Positions 43,625 to 54,613 of a stretch of DNA of 64,000 bases are shown here, piece by piece (position 1 is the stretch's first letter; the number at the start of each line of letters is the position of its first letter). The notes beneath the pieces were generated by a model. The model saw nothing but the letters and a program-made list of their open reading frames with translations, did no database searches and was not told where the DNA came from. The translations under genes were made by a program, and so were the position numbers. Source of the stretch: Diplonema japonicum (taxonomy: Eukaryota; Euglenozoa; Diplonemea; Diplonemida; Diplonemidae); assembly GCA_964019335.1 (NCBI GenBank), contig OZ025704.1:124001-188000 (forward strand), written 5' to 3'.

Positions 43625-45201
43625 TGGAATTAAAAACAAACAAAAAGAAAAAGAAGAAGAAGAAGTCACAAAGAGGAAGTATGGAGAGGAGAGAAAAAAA
43701 AAAAAGAAAATCAAAAAAAAAGGGGGGAATAAGAGAGAAACCGAGACCCTCTTTCTCTCTCCCTCATTTTCACTTCCTTTTGCTCTTTGTACGTAACAAA
43801 ATACTGTGGAAAAGCAGTATATAGTCCCAATGCACAAACAAAGACAGGTTATGTGTGGTTTTTTTTGGGGGGGTATTTTTTTTTTCTCTTTCTTTCGTTC
43901 TTTCTCCCCTTCCCGCCCGTTAGATTATGGAAAGATTCGTTCCACTTTGTTATTTCTTTGTTCCTTTTTTTCTGGATCCCCCCGACCCCATTTTTTTTTT
44001 TTTTTTTCAAAAAAAAAAAAAGAATACTTTTGGAAGCCGTCAAGAAACTTTCTCGATTCATGACGTTGCCGTGGTTACTGTCCTTTTATGGGAAGGTTAT
44101 GTAAGAACACTGCTGATTACAATGTAGCAGATGTTCTACTAGAAATCAAGAGTAGACCAGCCTTTTTTTTTTTTTTTTTATCCTCCACACACTCTTTTTT
44201 TTACCCTATCCGTCTTTCCTGCCTTCCCCCCCCCCTTTTTTTTCCCTTTGTTCCAAAAAAATTGCGCCCCATATCTCTAAATTCCGTGTCTGGTCAATCC
44301 TGAACTTGCTCTAAGAAGAGGGCTATACTACCCGGGGTTTTAGAGATATGAGGCTTTTTTTTTTTTTAAATAATTATAATAATAATAATAATAATAAAGA
44401 TTTAAAAAAAAAAAACTAGAGAAAAAGAAAGTTCAAAATCATGCAAAGATGGTGATTCCCCCCCCCCCCCCCCCGTTACTTTCTTTTTTAACCCCCCCCC
44501 TTTTCCCCCTCCCCCCCCCTTTTTTTCTTTCGAAAATCTGTTTCTATGGCTCAGTGCAAAATTACTTTTAAAAAAAAGTTTTTTTTTATAGCAAAAACCT
44601 TTTTACTGTATTGTACTCTTACCGAATTTAGGATAAGTAGATGGATCTGCGCTGGGTGGATGTAGACATGATATGTCTGTTGGCTTTGAGGCCACAACAC
44701 GCGGATCTCTGGGAGTGACACAAAAACAGAAAGCACAGGGCGGACGGGCTGAAGATTTGCCCTCAAACAATCGCCTTTTTTCCCCTCCTTTTTTTCTAAC
44801 TTTGAAGGCATCCCCCCCCCCCCCCCCCCCCCATCCTCTTCTTTTCGTTCTTTTTTACCCCCCTTCCACAAAGAAAAAAAAGTTTTTTTTTTTTAGCCGC
44901 CTGGTATAACTAGGAAGGTTTTTTTTTCTCTTTTTTTTTTCCCTCTTTTTTTTTTTGCTGGAGCGAGTAAGCAAGCTTTTGAAAAGAATTGTTATTGCAA
45001 AAAAAAAAAAAAAGAAAAGAAAGAAAAAAGAGTAGGCGGCTTGTCCGTTATTTCCTCTGTAGGTGAAAAAGGCTTGCGCAAACAATCAGCCGACAATGTT
45101 GACTTTTTCAGTCAGTAGTGTTTAAAAAAAAAAATGAGGGGAAGAGAAAAATTAAAAAAGAAAGTCGTTGAAGAACAGTTTTGCAGAAACGTCTTTGAAG
45201 G

Positions 45202-45240
<39 letters not shown>

Positions 45241-45528
45241 TTAAAAATAAAAAATAAAAAAAAGAAGGGGGGACAAAAGTGCTCGTGTGCACAAACAAAA
45301 TCCAGAATTACTACAATAGTTTTCTTTTCTTTTCTTTTTTTTTTTTTTTCCTTTTTTTTCCTCTCCCCTTTTTTTTTCTAGGGGAAAGGGGGAAAGGAGA
45401 AGTCTTTCTTTAAAAAAAAAAAAAAAAAAAAAGTGGTGAAAGTCTGTTACTAAAAGCCCTCATAAATCCACCTTTGAGTGTGCTATGGTCAGGTTTGGCC
45501 CTATAAAGTTTTAGTTGTAACACCCCTT

Positions 45529-45567
<39 letters not shown>

Positions 45568-46543
45568 ACCCTCATTTCTCTACTAGCTTTTTGCCGGTCA
45601 GGCAATTATTGGGGGGGGGGGGGGGGGAGAATGGAAAAACAAAAACATGAAAACAAGTTTGTGCTCATTATCTTTTAGTTTTTTTTTCTCTTTTTTTTTT
45701 TTTTTTTTTCCCTTTCATATGTGTAAGGTCCACAGTGGTCTTTGCTTGTCAGACAAAATGTGAAAAAGAACGGAGGGGTGGGGGGAGTAGTAGTCAATAC
45801 CCTTCTTTCTTTTCTTCTCCTTTTAATTTCTAGCCCGTCGTCCCAAGTTGAGAATAGCAGATGAAGAAGAAAAGAAAAAAAAAAGTAACATGAGAATATG
45901 GGAACAGAGAGTGCTATAGTATTTAAAATAAAGAAATCACTTAGCCTATACTCTGTTTTCTCCTCCCCCCCTTTTTTTTTTCATTTTCACTTCTTTGCTG
46001 CTGTTCAGCAATTTTGGCAAGTAGCCGGAAATATGACGCGAAAAAAAAAAAAGATTTTTTTCCCCCCTTCCCTCCCTCTTCCACAGTATTAAATAATCTT
46101 CTTACTTATTTTTTCTTTTTTTTTTTTATTGCACCCCTCTTTATTCACTTCCAACTTATGCCATAGAAAAGTTTTTTTTTTTGTTGGCGGAAGGGAACGG
46201 CTGAGGGGAATCCAGTTCAGCGAAACCCAAAGTTCATTTCTTTATTCTTCTTGTTTTGTCATTTCAAAAAGAAAATAAAAGATTTGCATCAAGGTGAAGC
46301 TCATATCTTCCCCCCCCCCTTTTTTTTTCCCCCTCATCTTTCGCATCTTACCGCATTTTAAATCAAGAAGTCCTAATAGCCTATCAAGAGTTGGATACAG
46401 AAAGTTTTTTTTCTGCACCCTAAAATCCAACTTCTGGAATATAGTTTCGGGCAAGTAACGCCCACGTCCTTAACAATTTAAAAACACGGTATTTTGTGAG
46501 GGGGAAAAGGAAAGAAAGGGGAAAAAAAGAAAAGCAACCCCCT

Positions 46544-46577
<34 letters not shown>

Positions 46578-46930
46578 GTGCCCCCTTTAAAAAAAGGGGG
46601 AAATAGCAAAGCAAAAAAAAAGAAAAGAATTGCGGTTTTTATCTTGCGTACCCCTCACCCCCTTCCCTTATCCCCCCCTCTCCCAAGCTCTTTTTTTATT
46701 ATTTTTTTATTTCACTCCCCATTTTATTCTTCTCCCTCTCCCCCCCATTTGCATACTTTCTCCCCCCCCCTCCCTTTTTCTCGTTTCCACACCCCCCCCC
46801 TCACATTCTCTATTCTTGGTTTTATATTTTTTATTTTCATTTACTTTTCTTTTCTTTCTCATCCCCCCATTTCCCCAACTAGAAAATTCAAGTTTTACAC
46901 AGGTGAAGTTGGCAGGAGGGCCACGGGGGT

Positions 46931-46961
<31 letters not shown>

Positions 46962-46985
46962 AGAGAAAACAAAAACAAAAAGAAA
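43625..46985. other. Gene-poor homopolymer region, 3.4 kb
   Basis: Long T, A, C and G runs (for example A31 near 45210, T28 near 45530, G16 near 45610). Complex patches at 44640-44775 and 45720-45890 contain no exon I can support. A hairpin-type island at 44268-44352 is listed separately. Confidence 0.5.
44268..44352 (+). ncRNA. Candidate hairpin RNA: 12-bp stem, ~57-nt loop, then T run
   Basis: CATATCTCTAAA (44270-44281) and TTTAGAGATATG (44339-44350) are perfect complements, and the second arm is followed within 5 bases by a T13 run like a Pol III terminator. The loop is complex sequence. Identity unknown. Confidence 0.3.
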
Positions 46986-49166
46986 ATGCAATTAAATGTA
47001 AAGAGAAAAAAAGTTTTTGGAGGAACCGCAGACCACGTGTCAGAGAACGGCTCGGTCCAGAGGCGGAGGGGTTTGGTCAAGATTCAGGTGGTGGTCCGCG
47101 TCAGGCCGCTGGCGGGGAACAAGGAGGGCATTTTAAAAACCACGGAAAAAAACAGGGTCTCAGTCATCATAGGAACCAGAAGAGAGCCACGAACATTCGC
47201 CTTCGACTCCGTCCTCAGCGGCGGCGACGACATAACAAACCGCGCGGTTTTGAACCACATAATAACCCCATCATTAAACAACGCCACCAAGGGTTTACAC
47301 ACATCACTCCTCGCAGTCGGAAGCGACAACATTAAACGTTCAAGATTAACCGCTTTCGACCTAGCCCATAAGTCTCTATCCGAAATATTCGGAAAAACCC
47401 AAGCACGACACGTAGAAATCTCCTGCTGCCAGATAGACCACGACAACTCCATAAAATGCCTATTCGCGCCTGAAAAAGGTTTCTTGAAAATCAGAGAACA
47501 TCCTGCAGCAGGGCCTTATGTCGATGACCTAACATCTTACGTAGCAAAAGACTACCCCGGGTCCAGACGGCTTCTCGACACGGTGGAACGAAGCAGGGAC
47601 CAACGGTCCCACGTTATTCTCACATTGTCTGTAAATGTAGGCGGGAAAACCGCGCGGATATTAATCGCGGATATTCTGCAACGAGACGCCGTTCCAAGGA
47701 AAACTGCAGCGTCTCTGGCATCGCTGTCGAGGGTGGCTCACTTGCAAAGCCAGTCATCACAACACACTCCATACCGTGAGACCGCGTTGACGTGGCTGCT
47801 CAAAGACGGTTTGTGCGGGAACTCAAAAACTATTGTTTTGTCATCTGTGTCGCAGATTCCTGCGGATCTCGACGACACGCTTGCGGTCTTGAAATTTTCC
47901 GAACAAGCGTGCGGGATGTACACGTCCCCTACTGCCTCCGTGATGAACGGCAAGCAGGGCGTCGTCACCGATCTCAAAAAAGAGATCAAAACTCTTGAAG
48001 ATCGTCTTAAAAAAAGCACCGACCGCGAGCTTGTCGAAACGCTGAACCAAAACCAGCGTTTGATGAAACGCCTCACAAGCACGTGGGACGAGAAGTGGAG
48101 GGAAACCGTCAACGAGCTTCAAATCAAGGAAAGAGAAGCCTCGCGTTTGGAAGAAGAAAAGGAAGACCTCAAAACCCAATTAATGCAAACAAGAGCAGAG
48201 CTCCTCCGAACCCGTGAAATGCGAACTATGGACCACGAGAAACTGGAGAATCTCATAGGAACTGTTCAGGCAACCCGCGACACGAAAAGCATCAAAGAAG
48301 AGCTTCGGAGAATAAAAACCGGTTACGGTGCTACATCACAACCATCGGCGACTTTACCAAGAAGATCACCGACACCAGCACCAAATATCGGTAACAAACG
48401 GCTTCCTCCAGGATCACGGCCGACAAAAGACAATTCAACATTCGCCATGCCCATCAGCGATACAGAGAGCACGGGGTCGTTGGGGTCCGAGCTGATGTTC
48501 AGAAAAATCCCGCCTAGTTCTCAGCGTACCGCTCCAGAAAGCCTTTCTAAATCATACGAAAAAGCACGGGGCACCGCTGTCGGGTTCGGTGCGTCATCAA
48601 CATACAAAAAATACGATTTTTCAAAACCACCGCAACGCGTTCAACCAACCTCCAAACCAGCACCTGTTGTAAGAGATGATAACAGTGTTAAAGCTTCATT
48701 GACAAGAGGGCAACAATTGTTTCAAGAATTAACCTCTCAGTACGGAAACGGGCCGAGCATGGGGAGGAAGGTAATTTTGCAACCGTCTCGAAAAGAAAAA
48801 CAAAAACCGGTAAAAATTGAAATAGATGCGAGTTCGTCAGGATCAGGGTTTGCAACCTCTCCACGTAGAGCGGCACCTGCGTCACGAAGAACGCCTTCTC
48901 CCATACACCCCCGCCATACAGAGGAGATTTTAGAATGGGAAGATGATTCTTATAACCGTGAATGGCAGGAGCAGACGGTCAACAATACCAACGAAGCTAT
49001 TCTGATCTCGGAGGCGAATCGTAGGAGGATTGATGTCCAATACCGGTTGAACCAGACCCCATCCAGTTCTGATGCCGCTGCCACCCCGAAGCGTATTAGC
49101 TTCAATTTGAAGCCTTCCGTGATTGAGTATCCAAGTGTGGAGCTGCTACCGGAACATGCTTGTTAA
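46986..49166 (+). CDS. Kinesin-like protein with degenerate (probably ATPase-dead) motor
   Basis: A single exon of 726 residues. The motor-like region (about 30-305) begins with the kinesin opening KIQVVVRVRPLAGNKEG and FAFDSVLSG. It keeps a switch I-like RSRDQRSHVILTLSV (about 203) and the late motor phrase PADLDDTLAVLKFSEQACGM. The P-loop GQTGSGKT is replaced by VGSDNIKRSRLTA (about 111), and switch II DLAGSE by IADILQRDA (about 224). The nucleotide site is therefore unlikely to work. A coiled coil follows (about 320-430), then a Ser/Pro/Arg-rich tail (LPRRSPTPAPN; SPRRAAPASRRTPSPIHPRH). Kinesins with dead motors in other lineages act as microtubule-binding scaffolds; by analogy this could do so. 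Confidence 0.75.
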   Translation: MQLNVKRKKVFGGTADHVSENGSVQRRRGLVKIQVVVRVRPLAGNKEGILKTTEKNRVSVIIGTRREPRTFAFDSVLSGGDDITNRAVLNHIITPSLNNATKGLHTSLLAVGSDNIKRSRLTAFDLAHKSLSEIFGKTQARHVEISCCQIDHDNSIKCLFAPEKGFLKIREHPAAGPYVDDLTSYVAKDYPGSRRLLDTVERSRDQRSHVILTLSVNVGGKTARILIADILQRDAVPRKTAASLASLSRVAHLQSQSSQHTPYRETALTWLLKDGLCGNSKTIVLSSVSQIPADLDDTLAVLKFSEQACGMYTSPTASVMNGKQGVVTDLKKEIKTLEDRLKKSTDRELVETLNQNQRLMKRLTSTWDEKWRETVNELQIKEREASRLEEEKEDLKTQLMQTRAELLRTREMRTMDHEKLENLIGTVQATRDTKSIKEELRRIKTGYGATSQPSATLPRRSPTPAPNIGNKRLPPGSRPTKDNSTFAMPISDTESTGSLGSELMFRKIPPSSQRTAPESLSKSYEKARGTAVGFGASSTYKKYDFSKPPQRVQPTSKPAPVVRDDNSVKASLTRGQQLFQELTSQYGNGPSMGRKVILQPSRKEKQKPVKIEIDASSSGSGFATSPRRAAPASRRTPSPIHPRHTEEILEWEDDSYNREWQEQTVNNTNEAILISEANRRRIDVQYRLNQTPSSSDAAATPKRISFNLKPSVIEYPSVELLPEHAC

Positions 49167-49555
49167 GGGGGGTTTTTTTTTTTGTTTTTTTTTTTTATTA
49201 ACCATAACCATAGTTTTTTTTTTTTTTTTTGGCTTTGTCACCCCCCCCTTTTTTTGGTCGGTCGTCTTTTTTTTTTTTGCTGAAGTAAAAAAAAAGAAAA
49301 AAAGAGAAAAAGAATTGAAAGAAGAAAGAATCTACTTATTCTGCTGCTTTTTCTCCCCACCCCCCTCCCTTTCTTTCTTTTTCTTTTTTTTTTACTGTCC
49401 CCCCCCCCCCCCTCATCCCCTCTTCCCTATTGTATTAAGTTTTCTTTTTTTATTTTTCTCTTTCAAATTATCTGAATTTTTTTGTTCCTCAAAAAACATT
49501 TTTTTTAAAACATAATTCTCAAAGAATCCCAGGGAGGGGAGGGAGAGAGACAACA
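49167..49555. other. Intergenic spacer
   Basis: T, A and C runs ending in a GA-rich leader (GGGAGGGGAGGGAGAGAGAC) before the next ATG. No gene seen. Confidence 0.5.
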
Positions 49556-49940
49556 ATGGAGCCCACAAAGGAAATACACATGAGGGCAGCAGGCACCAAG
49601 GGCGCCTTTATCAACAAGAGAGGAGTCATCGACAGTGGTGCTTTCATGAGTGTAGTGGACCATGAGACAGGGAAAGTAATGGGGTTCCACAGACAGGCAG
49701 GGGAGAGAAAATACACGTACAAAACCGACACGGGCGAGGGTGGGTACCTAAAGAGGGACATGGAGCTTGGCATTGGCCACCACCGACCGATACTTGCCCC
49801 TGTAGCCTGGATGCACGCACGAAGCTCAGCTACGGGCGGGACGCAGTCCACCGACCCACTAATAGGACGGCGGGGAGTGTTCAAACACTACGCGGTAACC
49901 TTCTCAGGTGGGGATGGTAAGGTTCACTTTAAGAGAACCA

Positions 49941-49945
<5 letters not shown>
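49556..49945 (+). CDS. Small unknown protein, 129 residues
   Basis: A single exon starting MEPTKEIHMRAAGTKG. It has a compact, polar composition with Gly/His/Lys and phrases such as SVVDHETGKVMGFHRQAGER and LGIGHHRPILAPVAW. There is no signal peptide, membrane helix or recognised motif. Clean codon structure, a defined leader and the position between two genes in the same direction argue it is real. The stop is followed at once by an A36 run. Confidence 0.55.
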
Positions 49946-49985
<40 letters not shown>

Positions 49986-50111
49986 AATTGCTCATTACAC
50001 GCCACGGGGATTTGCGGGGAATTTTTTTTTTCTTCTCTTCTTTCTTGTCTCTTCTTACCCCAAAGAAAAAAAATCCACAACGAAAAAGGAGGAGGGGGGG
50101 AGGGTGGAGGA

Positions 50112-50995
50112 ATGGACAAATACACCATTACCGACACTATTCTGGGGAAAGGTGGGTTCGCATCTGTGTATCTTGCCCATGTAAACCGGACAGGCGATAA
50201 GGTGGCCGTTAAAAAAACAAAAAAAATTGTGAAGGAAGAGATCTCTATTCTGGAAGTAGTCCGGAGCCACCACTGCGTCCGGTACCTAGAAAGCTTCGAG
50301 GATAAGCACAAAACCTACATCATCATGGAGCTCGTGGAGGGCGTCGACCTTCACCGCAAGATAGAAGAAGAGGGCGCTTTAAGCGAACCCACCTGCAAAG
50401 GAATATGCAGGCAACTAACCTCCGCTGTGGAGTATCTCCACAGGGATCTCAATGTAGCCCACTTCGATGTCAAACCTGAAAATATCATGCTGTGCAACAA
50501 TAATATTGTGAAGATTATTGACTTCGGGTGCTCCAAGAGGTACGACCCTACAGCCGAAAAAAGTATTTTTCGGCCGTGCGGGACGTTATTATATGCAGCA
50601 CCAGAGATTATTGGGAGGGTGCTGGTGTCAGGGGCCTCTCCGATTTCCCTTCCTACAAAGAATCTTGAGGCGTTAGATGTCTACGGGCTGGGTGTTGTTT
50701 TATATTACTGCCACCATGCTTCGCTGCCTTTCTACCCTTCTTCTTGGCCTTCGCTCAAACATCAGTACGAACAGGCGCTTGCCTTGGAACTGTGTTTTTT
50801 GAGCGAACCGTCTGGATTGCTTGCCACTCCTTCACTTTATCTGCACATGATCGCGATGCTCCCAGAGAGCCGTGCCACTCTACGGGAGATCCGGCAGCAT
50901 GTTTATCTAGATGAACAGGCTGCCGCGGGGTATGGGTGCGGCGTGGAGGCCATCTCTGAAACGTCGCTTGTTAAGCGGCGGAGATTGTGTCAGTA

Positions 50996-50996
<1 letters not shown>
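50112..50996 (+). CDS. Ser/Thr protein kinase with HFD catalytic loop
   Basis: A single exon of 294 residues, just the kinase domain. The Gly loop is LGKGGFASV (about 11-19), with VAVKKTKK (Lys at about 32). The catalytic loop is AHFDVKPENIML (about 118), with Phe replacing the usual Arg of HRD while Asp, Lys and Asn remain. IDFGCS (about 137) provides the Mg2+ Asp, and GTLLYAAPEII marks the activation segment end. It should be active but may not need activation-loop phosphorylation, since the HRD Arg is absent. The domain is nearest CAMK/NEK-like kinases by general pattern; the subfamily is not assigned. The upstream in-frame frame begins in an A run and lacks a credible ATG, so the start at 50112 after a GA-rich leader was chosen. 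Confidence 0.8.
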
Positions 50997-51039
<43 letters not shown>

Positions 51040-51312
51040 GTGACATACTGAAAAAGAAGAAAAGAAAAAAAAAGAGAAGCAAAAAAAAAAAAGATTTCTT
51101 GCCCTACACACCAACTTTATTTTTTTTTTTTTCTTTTGAGAAGAAAAAATGGATTTTCAGTATTTCCGTAAACGGGGAGTGGGGTGTTCCCAGGAGGAAA
51201 TAAAAAAAAAAAAAAAAAAGAGAGAATTTCGTGATATCCCTTGGTTTTCAGGATCTGTACGATACGATACTGCCCCTCCCTCCTTTTTTTTTTTTTTTTG
51301 CATGAACAGGGA

Positions 51313-51343
<31 letters not shown>

Positions 51344-51344
51344 T
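50997..51344. other. Spacer ending in a (TA)n microsatellite
   Basis: T and A runs followed by a (TA) repeat at about 51321-51344. The ATTTGGG-family element starts directly after it. Confidence 0.6.
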
Positions 51345-52797
51345 AAAGGGGCCCCCCGAATAATCCCTTTATTTGGGCAGTGGAGGGGGGGTGTTTGGGC
51401 TCCAAAAAAAAAGAATTATTTGGAATACACTTATTTGGGTTGTACTTATTTGGGCTGGGGAGCCTGCCACATGGAAAGCAGGGAGTGGGGCTTAGAGCAC
51501 TTCGGAAATCTTAACATGCCAAATCGTGCCAAGATTTTTTTCATGTCCTTTTTTTTTCCAAGGGAAATTTTTTAACAGTTTTTCTCCCAGGCTGTGGAGA
51601 ACCCACAAACGTTGCAGACAAACCGCCTGGTTTTGGCGTTAGGTGATTGCTGGGAGGTTGTGGGGGTCTGAGAGGCTTGAGAAACTGTCAGGGCTTGAGA
51701 AGCTGCAAGGGCTTGGGAGGCTGCTGGAGTCTCGTCAGGTGTAGTGTCCATTGTAACACCCGCAACAATGTTCTGTGCTGCACTGTCTAAAGCCTGACTC
51801 CTTCAAAGTGCTTACTTCGCTAAGTGCCCTTAGCTGTATGGTCTCCTTGGAACTACCTGGAAGGTAGCCGCGAGATCGCATACAGCTAAAGGTGCCGAGC
51901 AGTTGCATGACCTTTCTCATGTGCCTGCCCTACCCACAGTGCCATGTTGATTCGGCGCTCTGCTGCATTCATCAACCAACGTCCCGCCTTGGCTGCTTGG
52001 GGCATGCCGCAGCCCCCCCTAACCCCTCAAAATGGCAGGAGGTCTGAATCGCCGGTGCCACACAGAAGCAGCTTCACAATACGTACTTTTCCTTTTCAAT
52101 CGATTGTTATATTTGTACTAATAAAATATAGCGTGCATTCGACGGCACTGATTAAGCGACTGGCACCTTCCGAAGAAGGGCCTCCCACATCCGCCGGGTT
52201 GAGCAGAGGATGCCCTGGGGCGGCCGTTCCAGTCTGATCACGTTGCACTATAATATATTTCTCATCTTCTAGAAGCCCTTGTAGCTCGCCAGGCCAGCAC
52301 TCTTACTTGCGTAAGCAGCCTCACAATACCGCCAGTGGGCTACAGCACAGCTTTGGGATCTTGCTCAGGAATGGAATATTGACATTGCGGGCCATGAAAG
52401 TTGTTAACACATGAATCCATGTGCCCCTCCGGCAATGCAGAAGCACCTGGGCCACCCACAAAGCGCCTTTGAACTAAGTAGTTCCATGAAATTTTGAACC
52501 GTTCATCACGAACCATCTAGCTTCTTGCGTTAAGAAAAATAGTCTCCCACAATAACCCCCAGGTGCTAACCCCCGTGGTCCCTGTTCAAAATGCAAAGGA
52601 ATTGCTTGTAAGTGCCCAAAACCAGGCGGAAATCGACTCTTTGGTCAAAAAAGGGGTGTAGTACATGGGTTATGTTGCAGGACTACCATGTGACCCCCCC
52701 ATCCCCCTGGTCCCCCTCCAAAAAAAAAGAAAGGGAGTCGGGAATTATTTGGGAAAAAACACATTATTTGGGAGGGAATTATTTGGGCCCCCCCTTT
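51345..52797 (-). mobile_element. ATTTGGG-family element, 1453 bp, imperfect terminal inverted repeats
   Basis: The left end AAAGGGGCCCCCCGAATAAT and the reverse complement of the right end, AAAGGGGGGGCCCAAATAAT, form imperfect inverted repeats. TTATTTGGG units recur near both ends (four left, three right). The left 129 bp recurs inverted at 25888-26015. The interior is complex DNA with decayed reading frames on the - strand. One starts MDTTPDETPAASQALAAS (51751 leftward) and, after a one-base frame change in a C run, enters RRFVCNVCGFSTAW, a Cys2 finger-like motif. Another (52240-52045) reads QGLLEDEKYIIVQRDQTG. I cannot name the encoded enzyme. The insertion abuts a (TA)n tract. Confidence 0.6.
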
Positions 52798-52868
52798 ATG
52801 TGTTGACAATGAATTGTTAGTGCTGGGCTTATCCTTCAAAGGTGCACGAAACAACAAAAAATTTCAAC

Positions 52869-52903
<35 letters not shown>

Positions 52904-53067
52904 TATTCCCCCTCACTATGAGGGGGAGTCATGATTATTGTATCATGTCTTTTTTTTTTTTTTTTCTTCTTCTTTTTTCTTTCTTCAAAAAAAGAAATCC
53001 TAACACAGGAAGGGGGAGGGAAAAAAAAAGGAGAGGAGGGGGCAGGCTTCGCTGTGCGTGCCTGTAG
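52798..53067. other. Spacer
   Basis: T33 run, A/G-rich patch and the leader of the next gene. Nothing else seen. Confidence 0.5.
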
Positions 53068-53577
53068 ATGGTGGAGCAGGATGCACGAAGCAAGGTGACA
53101 AAGTACATCGTGTCTGCTAGTGTGGTGAGTGCGGGGTTGTACTCCTTCGTGTTAAGCCACTGCTGGTATGGCCGGGGAGAAGAGGAGGACGAGGAGGACG
53201 CTGGCAAAGAGGACCATCCGATAAAGGAGTCTGAACCCATCATCACCATTGCCTGCAGTATTATAGAAGCTCTGTGCCTTTACCACATGAGCAGATCGAC
53301 TCCAGGGAAGGTGGAGGGCCCCGCCACTGCCTGGCTTGAGGTTTCGGTCCTTGGGTCGCTCCTCTCCGTGTCTTCTAGCCTACTACAAAATTCGGCCTCT
53401 TTCGTGAAAACAAGTAGTTTTCAACCATATCATGTTGGGTATGCATTTTGGACGGGGAAAAAAAAAAAAAAAAAAAAAAAAAAAACCAGGTTTGACGTCT
53501 CACGCATTTGTGGGTCGGCTGCAATGATTCTCGGTGTGGAGCACGCATTGAGGAATTTGTCATCAGACGAAGAATAG
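53068..53577 (+). CDS. Small membrane protein, 152 residues
   Basis: Two exons (53068-53438, 53490-53577); the 51-bp intron (GTATGC, an A28 run, ACCAG) is a multiple of three and open, so reading through would add an AFWTG plus poly-Lys insert. Hydrophobic segments lie at about 13-33 (YIVSASVVSAGLYSFVLSHC), 53-70 (IITIACSIIEALCLYHM) and 90-110 (VSVLGSLLSVSSSLL), separated by an acidic loop (GEEEDEEDAGKED). The start MVEQDARSKVTKYI distantly recalls PEX11-type membrane proteins, but I do not claim it. Function unknown. Confidence 0.55.
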   Translation: MVEQDARSKVTKYIVSASVVSAGLYSFVLSHCWYGRGEEEDEEDAGKEDHPIKESEPIITIACSIIEALCLYHMSRSTPGKVEGPATAWLEVSVLGSLLSVSSSLLQNSASFVKTSSFQPYHVGYAFWTGKKKKKKKKKTRFDVSRICGSAAMILGVEHALRNLSSDEE

Positions 53578-53880
53578 GGGGGAGGGGGAGAGAGGGTGGG
53601 GGGGGGGGGGAAGAAAGTGTCAGGATATAATCATTTGTTACTTTGAGGAGGAAAAAGAACGAAGCAGAAAAAAAAAAGAAGAAAAAAAAAAGGAACCGGA
53701 AAAAAAAAAAAAAAAAAAAAAAGGTGACACGTTTTCACGAGTCAGCGAAAGCCACAATTCTTTTTTTTTTATAACCCATAAAAAAGCGGGCGGGGGGGAC
53801 CGAATGCATCAGGTCTGATTTCTTGCTGAATGACACTTTTTTTTTTTTCTTCTTTTTTTTTTTGATGGTGGTGGGGATAA
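53578..53880. other. Spacer
   Basis: G, A and T runs. No gene seen. Confidence 0.5.
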
Positions 53881-53964
53881 CATGAAAATATAAGAAGTAC
53901 ATCAGATGTGTTGTTCGCTGTTGACCTCCTCGTCGGTCACCACCGTAGCGCCCGAGTGGAAGAA

Positions 53965-54257
53965 CGTGCAGCAAACTGCACGAGCGCAGAATCTTGGTTA
54001 CCCGGGACGCCCCGGCTAGGGTTGAGCACACCGCACGCATTAAGGACACGACGCGGAACGCAGAAGAAGCTACAACTCGGCCGAGGAGCGCCCCCTGTAA
54101 TCAAGTAGTAGTTCGTGCTTCATTGCACGCTTAACGCCACCAAGTGTTGCAATCAAAGCCCCATTTTTTTTTTTTATTATTATTTACACCTACAGGTGTC
54201 TAGTAGCTGGTTTTTTAGGCGTCCTGTCACATACCGCAGGTACCCTTAAATGTCTCT
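53965..54257. repeat. GC-rich repeat island, copy A (with 15.6-kb-type end)
   Basis: It starts with a hairpin (CGTGCAG-CAAA-CTGCACG, 53965-53982). ATCTTGGTTACC (from 53991) through GTTGCAATCAAAGCCCC (to about 54162) recurs at 54614-54708. Copy A carries about 80 extra bases between GACGCCCC and CCCTGTAATCAAG, bounded by a short CGCCCC repeat. Bases 54209-54257 match the dispersed repeat at 15637-15680. It is probably a fragmented retroelement or SINE-like unit. Confidence 0.5.
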
Positions 54258-54613
54258 TTTTTTTTTCTTTTTTTTTTTTCTTTATCTTTCTGTTTTGGGA
54301 GAGAGGATACCGCCCCCCCCCCCCCCCCCCCAGCTTTATGGGTTTTAAAAAAAAAAAAGAGTGGGATGGTGGAGAGGGGAGGACGAAAAAAAGTAGTACT
54401 TTTGATCACATAGCCCCCCAAAAAAGCCCCCCAAGAGGCGCGCTTCCTGTTTGAGAAGTTTAAAGGACATGAAGAAAAATGTAGCTCTGTGGCGACATAT
54501 ACCTGCATCCAAGGAAGTCTCGTAGTTTTCCCAATGTTTCGAATCGGTTATTGCATTGTTATGTCAAGAGGGTGGTGGGGCTGGCCTTAGCATTTTCTTC
54601 CCCCTCCTTTTGT

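Noticed and set aside
52540-52680. Cys-rich frame CSKCKGIACKCPKPGG on the + strand inside the ATTTGGG element
   Set aside because: Looks zinc-ribbon-like, but it is short, lacks a start and lies antisense to the decayed frames; not enough to call a gene.
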